47,482 nucleotides of DNA from Bacteroidota bacterium (GTDB taxonomy: Bacteria > Bacteroidota > Ignavibacteria > Palsa-1295), in the NCBI GenBank assembly GCA_030706385.1, contig JAUZOQ010000015.1:1-47482 (forward strand), read 5' to 3'. This document shows positions 23,265 through 31,415 of this stretch, piece after piece (the first letter of the stretch is position 1; every line of letters starts with the position of its first letter). The notes under the pieces were generated by a model. The model was not told the DNA's origin, searched no databases, and was given only the letters and a program-made list of their open reading frames with translations. The translations under genes were made by a program, and so were the position numbers.

Positions 23265-25025
23265 TTACTTACTGAGGATCGCCAGAATACTCTCAAACCG
23301 AGCCCTTGTTTTTTGGAGAATCTCGGTGAAGCTCCAAAGGTTAAGTCCCGCCTTTGCAAGGTCGTCTTTAGAAGCAAGCACCTCAGGGTCATACTTCCGA
23401 CCAATGACATAAGTTGCGAAATTCAGGCCGGGTCGATGCCCCGCGATTATGCCTTTGTACTTCAGAGCCTGGGTAACATGGTCCATAATCACCACCACTT
23501 TTGGGCGCTTAAATTCCATAATAATTGCTTCCACCCCGCCGTCGCGTGATCGGCAAAGGATGTCAGGACGTTCATCCTTGTTCTTCTTATAGAGCATATC
23601 CAGATGACCATCCAGGATCTTCTTAAGGGGTTTATCCGACGCCCAAAGTTCAAGCCCCTCTCGGATTAACCAAAGATTGCCTTCTATAAGTTTGTGAAGC
23701 TCAATTTCGTACGACTTGTTGCTTGAAATCAGCTCCTCCAATTTGGTGATAATATCAATTTGTGCCTTGATAATCTCTGTCACATTACTCATCTGCTTTA
23801 ATCCCCATTCACTAATGAGGGACGAGAGGCGCTCCACGTCCTCGATCTCCGCAGCCATGATTGATTTCATGATCTCTCGGAGGACATTGGAATCGAAATA
23901 CTTAATTATCCAATCGACTAATTCGTTAACTTCTTCATCGCTTGCATTCCTTAGTTTAGATATGACACCTTCAATTACACTCCTTGCCTGAGCACGGATG
24001 TGCGGCGGTAATCCTGCCAATTTATCTTGAACTGCAGAAACGTTGATTAACTGCTTAGTACGCTTGCCCTCGGCGGTCTTCTCAACCTCTTCGATAATGC
24101 CAAGGAAAAAATCGTGCAGATAGGTCTTGAGCGCCTGCACCTCTGGGATTTCTTCTACAAAATCATCCCGGCTAGTGTTTATGTAGGGGTCAAGAAAATC
24201 TGCTTCAATCTCGCCAATGATCTTATCAGCAGAAAAGGAAAAATGGCTTCTCTTTTCTAATCCAAACAAACTTGGCTCAGTTACGGCACGTTTCCGCACG
24301 CGGATAACAATCCCAGGTTGATTCTGCCTGGTTTTTGCCACCACATAATATCCATGAATTGCACCGACACCCGGGATTGTGTGCTTAATGAGATTTTGAG
24401 TACCTCCAACATCGGCAGCAGAGCAAGGCTTTTTATTAACTTTCACAGTAAAGTCCGGAACGTTGGGAAGCACCTTGAATAGATGCTCGCGAAGCGGATT
24501 GATTTCTGATGGCTGCAGCTGATCAGAAAGATCCATGAGTATGAGTTCGGTACCGTCCCTTGCTGAGGTCTTCGACTGCTTGATTTCGATCTTATACTCA
24601 GAAAGCGTGGCAATATTTTCAAAAATTTCTTTACTCAGAGTCAGTTCCGATCTAACACCCGCCTTTGTCGAAACGACTTTGATCGTGTTGGCTACACCAA
24701 AACCGGCCAATTTTCCAATCCCTTTGTTGCCAATCACAGGTCTTTTCAATATTGCCGATTTATCCCCAGACTTGCCATCCCGTCGGTTATAACCGATAAA
24801 AAGATATCTTTCGGAGATCTCTTCAGTCGTCATTCCTGTGCCATCATCTTTTATTACAATCTTGGCCCTTTTGATATATTTCTTAGGGATCGAAATAGCG
24901 ACGTGCTTCGCATCGGCATCATACGCGTTGCTACACAATTCTGCCAGGCATTTTTTTAGGCTGGTATAAGCTGAGACACCAAAATGCTCGAGAATTCTAG
25001 GTGATATCTTAAAATATGATTCCAT
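23265..25025 (-). CDS. GHKL/HSP90-type ATPase fused to a Shedu (DUF4263)-like PD-(D/E)XK nuclease domain
   Basis: A 586-residue two-domain protein. Residues 1-200 carry a Bergerat ATP-binding fold: N-box ELCSNAYDAD at 29-38, DDGTGM at 60-65 and GNKGIGKLAGFG at 99-110. The middle (about 200-440) has an HSP90/MutL-like transducer look and long helices. Residues 440-586 resemble the Shedu nuclease domain: LIEGNLWLI, then PD at 487-488, E504-F-K506 in MEFKRP, and Gln519/Tyr523 in HVTQALKY. Asp488, Glu504 and Lys506 fit a PD-(D/E)XK active site. Shedu nucleases are anti-phage effectors, so an ATP-controlled defence nuclease is a reasonable inference. It lies in an island of repeats and toxin-antitoxin genes. 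Confidence 0.8.
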   Translation of the reverse strand: MESYFKISPRILEHFGVSAYTSLKKCLAELCSNAYDADAKHVAISIPKKYIKRAKIVIKDDGTGMTTEEISERYLFIGYNRRDGKSGDKSAILKRPVIGNKGIGKLAGFGVANTIKVVSTKAGVRSELTLSKEIFENIATLSEYKIEIKQSKTSARDGTELILMDLSDQLQPSEINPLREHLFKVLPNVPDFTVKVNKKPCSAADVGGTQNLIKHTIPGVGAIHGYYVVAKTRQNQPGIVIRVRKRAVTEPSLFGLEKRSHFSFSADKIIGEIEADFLDPYINTSRDDFVEEIPEVQALKTYLHDFFLGIIEEVEKTAEGKRTKQLINVSAVQDKLAGLPPHIRAQARSVIEGVISKLRNASDEEVNELVDWIIKYFDSNVLREIMKSIMAAEIEDVERLSSLISEWGLKQMSNVTEIIKAQIDIITKLEELISSNKSYEIELHKLIEGNLWLIREGLELWASDKPLKKILDGHLDMLYKKNKDERPDILCRSRDGGVEAIIMEFKRPKVVVIMDHVTQALKYKGIIAGHRPGLNFATYVIGRKYDPEVLASKDDLAKAGLNLWSFTEILQKTRARFESILAILSK

Positions 25026-25058
25026 TTTGTTGCGGATTTTAATTTATCTTATTTACTG

Positions 25059-25083
25059 GTTTCTCTCTTCGATCGAAATGACA
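25059..25083. repeat. TTCGATCGAA-centred element, copy 1
   Basis: TTTCTCTCTTCGATCGAAATGAC with a perfect 10-base palindrome TTCGATCGAA, between the nuclease-fusion gene and the thioredoxin-like gene. The identical 23 bases recur at 25674-25696, and a variant with a longer hairpin occurs at 27801-27836. Confidence 0.7.
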
Positions 25084-25098
25084 CCTTAATTCGTTGGA

Positions 25099-25578
25099 TC
25101 ATTCTGATTGTGGCGGAGTCGAATTCTTTATGAAGTCTATGAAAGCCTGCTCGTCCCGAGTCTGTCCTTCAAAGAGCGCTAACTTTTTGTTTTGCGGAGA
25201 GAGGATGACATAGGATGGAATCGCAACAGTCTTGAATCGCTTCTTCTCTAAGCGCGCATTTGCCTTGTTATCCGGCGTGTCGTCATCGCAATAGAGCCGC
25301 ACCAACACAAAATTTTCCAACAGACTTATGACTTCTGGATTCTTAAATACCGTCGCCTCCATCATTCGTGCATTCGTGCAATAATACCCCGTGAAATCAA
25401 TGAACACATTCCTGTGCAATCGCTTCGCTTTTGCTAATGCCTGTTTCAGATCGGTGGACCAGGATAGCTTTGAGATAGGTCGCACATCCGGAGCCTTACC
25501 GGGAGCAGGCTCAGGATTGATTTGAGCCGATAACCGGGTCGAAAGCAGGAGAAGAAGGATTAGGAGAGTGTGTTTCAT
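25099..25578 (-). CDS. thioredoxin-fold protein with a degenerate CxxC (CTNA) motif
   Basis: A 159-residue exported protein with signal peptide MKHTLLILLLLLSTRLSAQ. A thioredoxin-like domain follows, of the type found at the C-terminus of DsbD and in Bacteroidota thiol reductases. The pattern NVFIDFTGYYCTNARMMEATVF corresponds to the usual F-TG-xxCVNCRKME, and the cis-Pro loop is VAIPSYVIL. Where a second redox cysteine is expected (Cys67-x-x-Cys70) there is Ala70, so ordinary dithiol chemistry is not possible. It may act as a monothiol or binding protein in the periplasm. Confidence 0.75.
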   Translation of the reverse strand: MKHTLLILLLLLSTRLSAQINPEPAPGKAPDVRPISKLSWSTDLKQALAKAKRLHRNVFIDFTGYYCTNARMMEATVFKNPEVISLLENFVLVRLYCDDDTPDNKANARLEKKRFKTVAIPSYVILSPQNKKLALFEGQTRDEQAFIDFIKNSTPPQSE

Positions 25579-25601
25579 GCTTAGTATTAAAGACAGAACT
25601 T

Positions 25602-25646
25602 GGATTTATCGGATTAATCGGACTTGGATTCGTCGGATTATTCGGA
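25602..25646. repeat. 9-base tandem repeat array, left arm (GGATTYRTC)
   Basis: Units such as GGATTTATC, GGATTAATC, GGATTCGTC and GGATTATTC in near register. An inverted array of the same unit lies at 25708-25736. Confidence 0.7.
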
Positions 25647-25673
25647 AAATATGGATTTATTTTTATTTATTGA

Positions 25674-25696
25674 TTTCTCTCTTCGATCGAAATGAC
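25674..25696. repeat. TTCGATCGAA-centred element, copy 2
   Basis: Identical over 23 bases to the element at 25059 and placed between the two inverted arms of the 9-base repeat. Confidence 0.75.
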
Positions 25697-25707
25697 GATT
25701 GATGAGG

Positions 25708-25736
25708 TAATCCGATGAATCCGACGAATCCGAGTC
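25708..25736. repeat. 9-base tandem repeat array, inverted right arm
   Basis: On this strand the units read AATCCGATG, AATCCGACG, AATCCGAG, the reverse complement of GGATTCATC and GGATTCGTC. Together with the left arm it can form a long stem around copy 2 of the TTCGATCGAA element. It ends next to the stop codon of the VOC gene. Confidence 0.7.
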
Positions 25737-26264
25737 TTACTTCGTTGTTTCGCTGTGCATTTGGGCGCCTAGTTTTTCGTATTGGTAGTCGTTTGGCTCC
25801 CAGAGTTCGATCTTGTTTCCTTCGATATCCATGATGTGGACGAATTTTCCGTAATCATAGGATTCTATTGTGTCGGTTACCGTCACTCCCTCTTTCTTCA
25901 GATCTGCTACAAGAGAGACTAGATCTTCAACCCGGTAGTTGATCATGAAGTCCTTTGTCGATGGCTGGAAATATTTCGTCCGTTCCGGAAACGGATTCCA
26001 GTTCGTAAATCCCTTTTCGGAAGAGTCCGTAGCATGCCGCCACTCGAATACGGTTCCGTACTGGTTTGTCTTCAGACCCAGACGCGTTTTGTACCATTCG
26101 TTCATTGCGCGCGGATCTTTGGCTTTAAAGAATATGCCGCCGATGCCCGTCACCCGCTTGGCTGCTGAGCCGTCGCTCGAACTGCGAATTGCTATGGATC
26201 TGAAAGCATAACCAAGACCGAACGATGCTGCTAGTGCAAATACGATGAATGCTATTTTCTTCAT
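25737..26264 (-). CDS. VOC-family protein with N-terminal membrane anchor
   Basis: A 175-residue protein. An N-terminal hydrophobic segment (MKKIAFIVFALAASFGLGYAF) is followed by a VOC domain with GIGGIFFKAKDPRAMNEWYKTRLGLK at the start, a central FMINYRVEDLVSLVADLKKEGV, and a terminal HIMDIEGNKIELWEPND. The terminal Glu of KIELWEP is the usual metal ligand of the fold. It is likely held at or outside the cytoplasmic membrane, which is uncommon for VOC enzymes. Substrate unknown. Confidence 0.75.
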   Translation of the reverse strand: MKKIAFIVFALAASFGLGYAFRSIAIRSSSDGSAAKRVTGIGGIFFKAKDPRAMNEWYKTRLGLKTNQYGTVFEWRHATDSSEKGFTNWNPFPERTKYFQPSTKDFMINYRVEDLVSLVADLKKEGVTVTDTIESYDYGKFVHIMDIEGNKIELWEPNDYQYEKLGAQMHSETTK

Positions 26265-26301
26265 GGATGTGATATGACTGTATGATTAAGGGTACGAAAG
26301 C

Positions 26302-26571
26302 TCAGGGTTTTGTTGTACTTCGTCTGCTTGGTTTCGATGCCGGCTTAGTCGATCGTGCTGCAGGACGATAGTCGACGGTCACCTTGGCATTCGGCTTTAT
26401 TCCCGATAGCGCCGGCAGGAGATGATTAAGCACTTGCTCGGCCGTTGCCTTGTGCCTGTTTCCCGCTGCAGTCTTCTGATACCATCCGCTCGCATTTTTT
26501 GCGAAGCGATAGTATAAGCGGCCTGTATTTGCATTGCTGAACGTAATGCGGAATTCTGTATTGTGAAGCAT
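26302..26571 (-). CDS. hypothetical basic protein
   Basis: An 89-residue protein with a soluble N-terminal half (RLYYRFAKNASGWYQKTAAGN) and a C-terminal Lys/Arg/Ser/Pro-rich tail (ARSTKPASKPSRRSTTKP), suggesting nucleic-acid contact. No family recognised. It lies between the VOC gene and the second HicAB module. Confidence 0.45.
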   Translation of the reverse strand: MLHNTEFRITFSNANTGRLYYRFAKNASGWYQKTAAGNRHKATAEQVLNHLLPALSGIKPNAKVTVDYRPAARSTKPASKPSRRSTTKP

Positions 26572-26741
26572 AGGGTAATGATCAAAATACGGATGCAGAG
26601 TCGAAAGCAGCGATTCCTCTTACCACTGTAAAATAATCTGTTTTCGCCATAATCCACATCTAACTATGTCTTTTCCTGCCGGTCTATGAAACAAATACCG
26701 AAAAATCTCCGTAAAACGATGTGCCAGGGAAAACTTGCGTA

Positions 26742-26930
26742 TTATTTTTTCAAAGAAACGCCTAAGTCCTTACAGATCTTCTTCGCGAGGAAATCATCGA
26801 CTTCTTTATGACGAGGAATGGTCGAGGTCTGCTTTGTTGTCGGATTGAAATAAACTGTGTGCCGTCTGCCTTCGCGAAGAAGTTTACAGCCCTGTAGTTC
26901 AAGGAGTTGAATCAGGTCTCGACGCTTCAC
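26742..26930 (-). CDS. hicA: HicA-family mRNA interferase toxin (module 2)
   Basis: A 62-residue typical HicA: MKRRDLIQLLELQGCKLLREGRRHTVYFNPTTKQTSTIPRHKE ... with the catalytic-type His24 in GRRHTVY. It overlaps the upstream antitoxin gene by four bases (ATGA). As a toxin it would cleave mRNA in a ribosome-independent way. Confidence 0.85.
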   Translation of the reverse strand: MKRRDLIQLLELQGCKLLREGRRHTVYFNPTTKQTSTIPRHKEVDDFLAKKICKDLGVSLKK

Positions 26931-27148
26931 ACCTCAACTTCAAACTCTTCGCGAACTACAGGATCGCCGTTCAATTCTTCGCGGCCGAATGCCCGGTTCG
27001 ATTCGATAATTAAGGTGACTGCTTCTTTCAGGCTTTCGCGCGCCTCATCGAGAGTATGCTCCTGAACATTCGCTCCAGGAAGTTCTTCGACGTAGCCGAT
27101 ATACCAATCGCCACGCTGCCGGAAAACCGCTGTTAATGTTGTATGCAT
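26927..27148 (-). CDS. hicB: HicB-family antitoxin, short form (module 2)
   Basis: A 73-residue protein of the short HicB type: TLTAVFRQRGDWYIGYVEELPGANVQEHTLDEARESLKEAVTLIIE. It lacks a separate DNA-binding domain, as is usual for this length, and neutralises HicA by direct binding. It is the first gene of the pair; the toxin follows with a four-base overlap. Confidence 0.85.
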   Translation of the reverse strand: MHTTLTAVFRQRGDWYIGYVEELPGANVQEHTLDEARESLKEAVTLIIESNRAFGREELNGDPVVREEFEVEV

Positions 27149-27213
27149 ATTTCTATAAAGCGATCAAAGTGGTGAAGAGTTCAACGGGCTGGGCCCTGCA
27201 CCAACTGTCGAAA

Positions 27214-27735
27214 TCATTTCCCTTCGATCCGCCCGAGGATATCTGTTCTTTTGACCGGGCCTTCAAATCTGCTGTCATCGGCCTCGAGGGTATTATCGCC
27301 TAAGAGGAAATAACTGCTATCAGGTACCGTATAAGGAAAATGTATCTTCTGAGGCGATCCGGGAACAGATGCAGAATACCAGATACCGTTCATCTTTTCG
27401 GGATAATCCTGTTTCGAGCCATTAACGAACACGCTGCTATCGTGGATCGTGATGGTTTCGCCGGGCAGCCCCACAAGACGATTCACGTGCTTACCGTGAT
27501 CGATCTGTCCGTTGGGCATAACTTCATCGCGATAGAAGATGACAATATCCCACCGCTGGGGAGATGATTTCGAATAGGCAGAGTAGTCGATCAAGAAGCG
27601 TTCATGCCGTTTGATCGTCGGCTCCATTGCCTCGCCGCCCATCCGCTCAGTAGGCAGGCATCCTTCGGCAAGCAGGAGAAGGAATAGAAAGCTGAGGAAG
27701 AATGGATTATTCCACGAAGCAGTCAGTGAATTCAT
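27214..27735 (-). CDS. signal peptidase I-like lipoprotein lacking the catalytic Ser and Lys
   Basis: A 173-residue protein with the S26 signal-peptidase scaffold. An N-terminal helix ends in AEGC (Cys26, possible lipidation site), then GGEAMEPTI at 33-41, WDIVIFY, VNRLVGLPGE and GDNTLEADDSR at 146-156. In active type I enzymes the residue before this Met is the nucleophilic Ser and the residue before Arg in Box D is the general-base Lys. Here they are Ala36 (codon GCA) and Asn85 (codon AAT), so the enzyme should be inactive. An upstream ATG at 27780 would add 15 residues; I chose 27735 because the signal helix begins shortly after it. Possible scaffold or chaperone role. Confidence 0.8.
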   Translation of the reverse strand: MNSLTASWNNPFFLSFLFLLLLAEGCLPTERMGGEAMEPTIKRHERFLIDYSAYSKSSPQRWDIVIFYRDEVMPNGQIDHGKHVNRLVGLPGETITIHDSSVFVNGSKQDYPEKMNGIWYSASVPGSPQKIHFPYTVPDSSYFLLGDNTLEADDSRFEGPVKRTDILGRIEGK

Positions 27736-27800
27736 CCTGATAGTCTTCGTGCTCTTTCTTCTTTCTGCCAGGAATTTCAAGGATCTATTTTTATAGATAG

Positions 27801-27836
27801 ATTTCTTTCTTCGGCTATGCCTACGCTCGGAATGAC
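27801..27836. repeat. TTCGATCGAA-type element, hairpin variant
   Basis: ATTTCTTTCTTCGGC-TATGCC-TACGCTCGGAATGACA: the palindromic core is expanded, but the flanking TTTCTYTCTTCG and GAATGACA agree with the two exact copies near 25.1 and 25.7 kb. Confidence 0.5.
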
Positions 27837-27847
27837 AAGCATTCCTC

Positions 27848-27889
27848 TAACTGCTTACTGCCTACTGTAAACTGCTAACTGCCTACTCC
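27848..27889. repeat. heptad tandem repeat (TAACTGC type), copy 6
   Basis: Six 7-base units: TAACTGC, TTACTGC, CTACTGT, AAACTGC, TAACTGC, CTACTCC. It has the same period and NNACTNN core as the CCACTAG arrays, and ends one base from the nrdJ stop codon. Confidence 0.8.
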
Positions 27890-27890
27890 C

Positions 27891-30800
27891 TTAGCTGCAT
27901 CCGCTCGTTGTGCCGCAATCTTCGCAGACGGTGCAGGCGCCGTTGCGCTTGACGCGCATGGAGCCGCAGGCCGGGCATTGCTCGCCGGTGTAGCCTTTGG
28001 TTTTGGCTTCGCGGTACTTGACCTTCCGGGTTTCGGCTGCCGTCGCTGTGCTCATTTCCATGACCGGTTCTTCCGAAGGAGTTTCGGATTTCAGGTTCGT
28101 GCTCTTGAGCATTTCGACTATGGCATCTTCGCTTGGTGCTTCTTTCGTGGCAGGGGCTGCATGATGACGATCGGCATGGGCGTTGCCATTCTTCGGTTCG
28201 TCAACTGCTTTGACGTGGACAAAATCCGTGCGGTTGAGATAGTCATATCCTAATGCGCGGAAGACGTAATCTAAGATCGAAGTCGCATTCTTGATCGCTT
28301 CATGGCCTTGTACCGATCCAGCCGGTTCGAAGCGCGTGAAGGTAAAGGTATCGACAAGCTCTTCCAGCGGCACGCCGTATTGCAATGCCTTCGAGGCAAG
28401 CACGCTGAAGCAATTCATCAGGCCCTTGAAGCTTGCGCCTTCTTTATACATATCGATAAAGATCTCTCCGAGCGAGCCGTCATCGTACTCGCCGGTGCGC
28501 AAGTAAATCTTGTGGCCACCGACGGTTGCTTCGCGAAGCCAGCCTTTGCGCTTGGTCGGAAGTTTGGAGCGGCGCGGCTGCCAGGTGCCGACTTCCTCGC
28601 TCTGCGCCGAGACAAGCTGATGGAGCTGCGCTGCATCGAGTGTATCCTTGGCTTCGTCTTCGGGATCGGAAAAAAGGATCTGCTCTGCAAGATCGCCTTC
28701 TTCGTTAATGGAGTTCAGCGGCTGCGAAAGCTTGGAGCCATCGCGATAAAGCGCATTGGCCTTGAGCATGAGGCGCCACGATTCCATGTAGGCATTATTG
28801 ATATCTTCGATCGTTGCCTCGTTCGGCATGTTGATCGTTTTAGAGATCGCTCCGGAAATGAACGGCTGTGCTGCAGCCATCATGCGGATGTGCGCTCCGT
28901 AAGCGATGAAGCGCTCGCCGTACTTGCCGCATTTATTGGCGCAATCGAAGATCGGAAGATGCTCATCCTTCAGCGATGGAGCTCCTTCGATCGTCATCGT
29001 GCCGCAGATGTAATCGTTGGCCTTCAGGATCTCATCTTTGGTGAAGCCAAGAGACGCGAGCATATCGAACTCTGCTCCGTTCATTTCGGCATCGGTGAAT
29101 CCAAGCTTCTTCAGGAAGTCTTCGCCAAGCGACCACTTGTTGAATGCAAAGCGAAGATCGAAGACGTTATCGCACTGCTTCTCGATATCATCGATCTTCT
29201 CATCGGTAAAGCCTTTCATCTTCAGCGAAGATCGATTGATGCCCGGGCAGCCGACAAGCGTGCCGTGGCCTTTGCAATATTTTTCGATCTCTTCGATCTG
29301 CTTATCCGTATATCCCAAACGCGTCAGCGCTTTGTGAACGGATTGATTGACGATCTTGAAATATCCGCCGCCGGCAAGTTTCTTGAACTTGACGATAGCG
29401 AAATCGGGCTCGATGCCTGTCGTATCGCAATCCATGACAAGGCCGATCGTTCCGGTCGGAGCGATAACAGTAACCTGTGCATTGCGATAACCGTGGCGCT
29501 CGCCGAGTTCATAAGCGCGGTCCCAGCATTCACGGGCAGCTTTCAGAAGATCGGGCGGGCAAAGCTCGGCATTGATGCCGACGGGCCGGATGGTCAAGCC
29601 TTCGTAACGGTCAGGTGCAGCATCGTAAGCGGCAAGCTTATGATTGCGGATGACGCGCAGCATGCTTTCGCGGTTCGGCTCATAGCGTGGGAATGCTCCG
29701 AGATCGCGAGCAAGCTCGGCACTCGTTGCATAAGACTCTCCGCACATGATGGCGGTGAGCGCTCCGGTCAAAGCCAAGGCTTTCGGCGAATCGTACGGAA
29801 TGCCAAGCACCATCAGCAGTGTGCCGATATTGGCGTAGCCTAAGCCAAGCGTACGGAAGTCATAGGACTTCTGCGCAATATCGCGCGACGGGAATTGCGC
29901 CATGAGAACGGAGATCTCAAGCGTGATAGTCCACAGACGTGCAGCGTGACGGTATCCTTCAATATCGAACTCGCCTGTTTCCTCATTGAGAAAATGCGCA
30001 AGATTGATCGAAGCAAGATTGCAAGCCGTATCGTCTAAGAACATATACTCCGAGCACGGATTGCTTGCATTGATCCTGCCATCGGCCGGGCACGTATGCC
30101 ATTCGTTGATCGTCGTATCATACTGCAATCCCGGATCGGCCGATGCCCATGCCGATAGATTGATCTCGTTCCAAAGGTGACGGGCTTTCACTTTGCGCGC
30201 AACCTTCTTCGATGTGCGCCAGGTAAGCTCCCATTCCTTATCTTCGAGAACGGCATTCATGAATTCGTTCGTGACGCGGACGGTGTTGTTCGAATTCTGT
30301 CCGGAGACGGTCTGGTATGCTTCACCTTCGTAATGGGTATCGAAGGTTTTGAAATCGATGTGATCGTATCCCATCTTCACCATTTGCAGGACACGGACGA
30401 TGTAGTTCATCGGCACTCCGCGAGCAAGGGCTTTCTTGATCGCAATATCGAGATCGTGATTCTCATGACGATCGGTGCCGCCATCGGCAGCGATCTTCAT
30501 GATGGTGTTCAGGAATAGATCGCAGATCTTCGAGCCTGCAACCATGGCTGCGACTTTCTGCTCTTCGGCCGCTTTCCAGGTGATGAACTGTTCGATATCC
30601 GGATGGTCGATATCGAGCACTACCATCTTGGCAGCGCGGCGTGTTGTGCCGCCGGATTTCACGGCAGCAGCGGCAGTATCGTTGATCTTCAGGAAACTCA
30701 TGAGGCCGCTGGATTGGCCGCCGCCGGAAAGCTTCTCGCCGGCTCCGCGCAATGCGCTGAAGTTCGAGCCCGTGCCCGAACCGTATTTGAAAATTCGTGC

Positions 30801-31415
30801 TTCACGCGTGACGAGATCGAAGATGCCGCCTTCGTTGACAAGATCGTCGTTGACCGATTGGATAAAGCATGCATGCGGCTGCGGATGCGTATAGGCATCG
30901 GTCGATTGCATCATCTTTCCGCTGACCGGATCGACGTACCAATGTCCTTGTGCCGGACCTTTGATATCGTATGCCCATGCAAGTCCAGTGTTGAACCACT
31001 GCGGCGAGTTCGGAGCACCCATCTGTTTCATGATCATGAAGATCATTTCGTCGTAATAAGCGACAGCATCGGCCTTCGTGTCAAAGTACCCGTGATCTTC
31101 ACCCCACGAACGCCAGCAACCGGCAAGGCGGTGTGCAACTTCTTTGATCGAGCGCTCGGCGCCCAGGACTTGCTTGCCATCTTCACCGATGAGCAAGTTT
31201 CCGTTCTCATCGCGCTGCGGAACTCCGGCCTTGCGGAAATATTTTTGGGCAAGGATATCTGTAGCGACCTGTGACCATTTGCTGGGCACTTCGATATCGT
31301 GCATTTCGAAAATGGGTTTTCCGTCAGGATTGCGGAGAACGCTCGAACGGAGCGTATACTCGAACTGATCGAAGGGGCTAATGCCCTTTTGGGTGAAGCG
31401 ACGGCTAACTTTCAT
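27891..31415 (-). CDS. nrdJ: vitamin B12-dependent (class II) ribonucleotide reductase
   Basis: A 1174-residue adenosylcobalamin-dependent ribonucleotide reductase, which makes deoxynucleotides with or without oxygen. The thiyl-radical centre NPCSE has Asn452, Cys454 and Glu456. The redox pair expected from the family is Cys183 (PHACFIQ) and Cys465 (DDTACNLAS), with the usual 11-residue spacing between Cys454 and Cys465. The substrate loop [20 protein letters not shown] is intact. An insertion rich in Lys/Asp follows, then the conserved [15 protein letters not shown] and SKLSQPLNS. The C-terminus has a four-Cys zinc-ribbon-like tail CPACGSMRV ... [10 protein letters not shown] that reduces the active site. 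No class I RNR is visible nearby. Confidence 0.97.
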   Translation of the reverse strand: MKVSRRFTQKGISPFDQFEYTLRSSVLRNPDGKPIFEMHDIEVPSKWSQVATDILAQKYFRKAGVPQRDENGNLLIGEDGKQVLGAERSIKEVAHRLAGCWRSWGEDHGYFDTKADAVAYYDEMIFMIMKQMGAPNSPQWFNTGLAWAYDIKGPAQGHWYVDPVSGKMMQSTDAYTHPQPHACFIQSVNDDLVNEGGIFDLVTREARIFKYGSGTGSNFSALRGAGEKLSGGGQSSGLMSFLKINDTAAAAVKSGGTTRRAAKMVVLDIDHPDIEQFITWKAAEEQKVAAMVAGSKICDLFLNTIMKIAADGGTDRHENHDLDIAIKKALARGVPMNYIVRVLQMVKMGYDHIDFKTFDTHYEGEAYQTVSGQNSNNTVRVTNEFMNAVLEDKEWELTWRTSKKVARKVKARHLWNEINLSAWASADPGLQYDTTINEWHTCPADGRINASNPCSEYMFLDDTACNLASINLAHFLNEETGEFDIEGYRHAARLWTITLEISVLMAQFPSRDIAQKSYDFRTLGLGYANIGTLLMVLGIPYDSPKALALTGALTAIMCGESYATSAELARDLGAFPRYEPNRESMLRVIRNHKLAAYDAAPDRYEGLTIRPVGINAELCPPDLLKAARECWDRAYELGERHGYRNAQVTVIAPTGTIGLVMDCDTTGIEPDFAIVKFKKLAGGGYFKIVNQSVHKALTRLGYTDKQIEEIEKYCKGHGTLVGCPGINRSSLKMKGFTDEKIDDIEKQCDNVFDLRFAFNKWSLGEDFLKKLGFTDAEMNGAEFDMLASLGFTKDEILKANDYICGTMTIEGAPSLKDEHLPIFDCANKCGKYGERFIAYGAHIRMMAAAQPFISGAISKTINMPNEATIEDINNAYMESWRLMLKANALYRDGSKLSQPLNSINEEGDLAEQILFSDPEDEAKDTLDAAQLHQLVSAQSEEVGTWQPRRSKLPTKRKGWLREATVGGHKIYLRTGEYDDGSLGEIFIDMYKEGASFKGLMNCFSVLASKALQYGVPLEELVDTFTFTRFEPAGSVQGHEAIKNATSILDYVFRALGYDYLNRTDFVHVKAVDEPKNGNAHADRHHAAPATKEAPSEDAIVEMLKSTNLKSETPSEEPVMEMSTATAAETRKVKYREAKTKGYTGEQCPACGSMRVKRNGACTVCEDCGTTSGCS

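Noticed and set aside
28302..29843. A 513-codon open frame on the plus strand inside nrdJ
   Set aside because: It lies entirely antisense to a well-conserved ribonucleotide reductase gene and its product shows no domain; long antisense frames are expected opposite such coding sequence.
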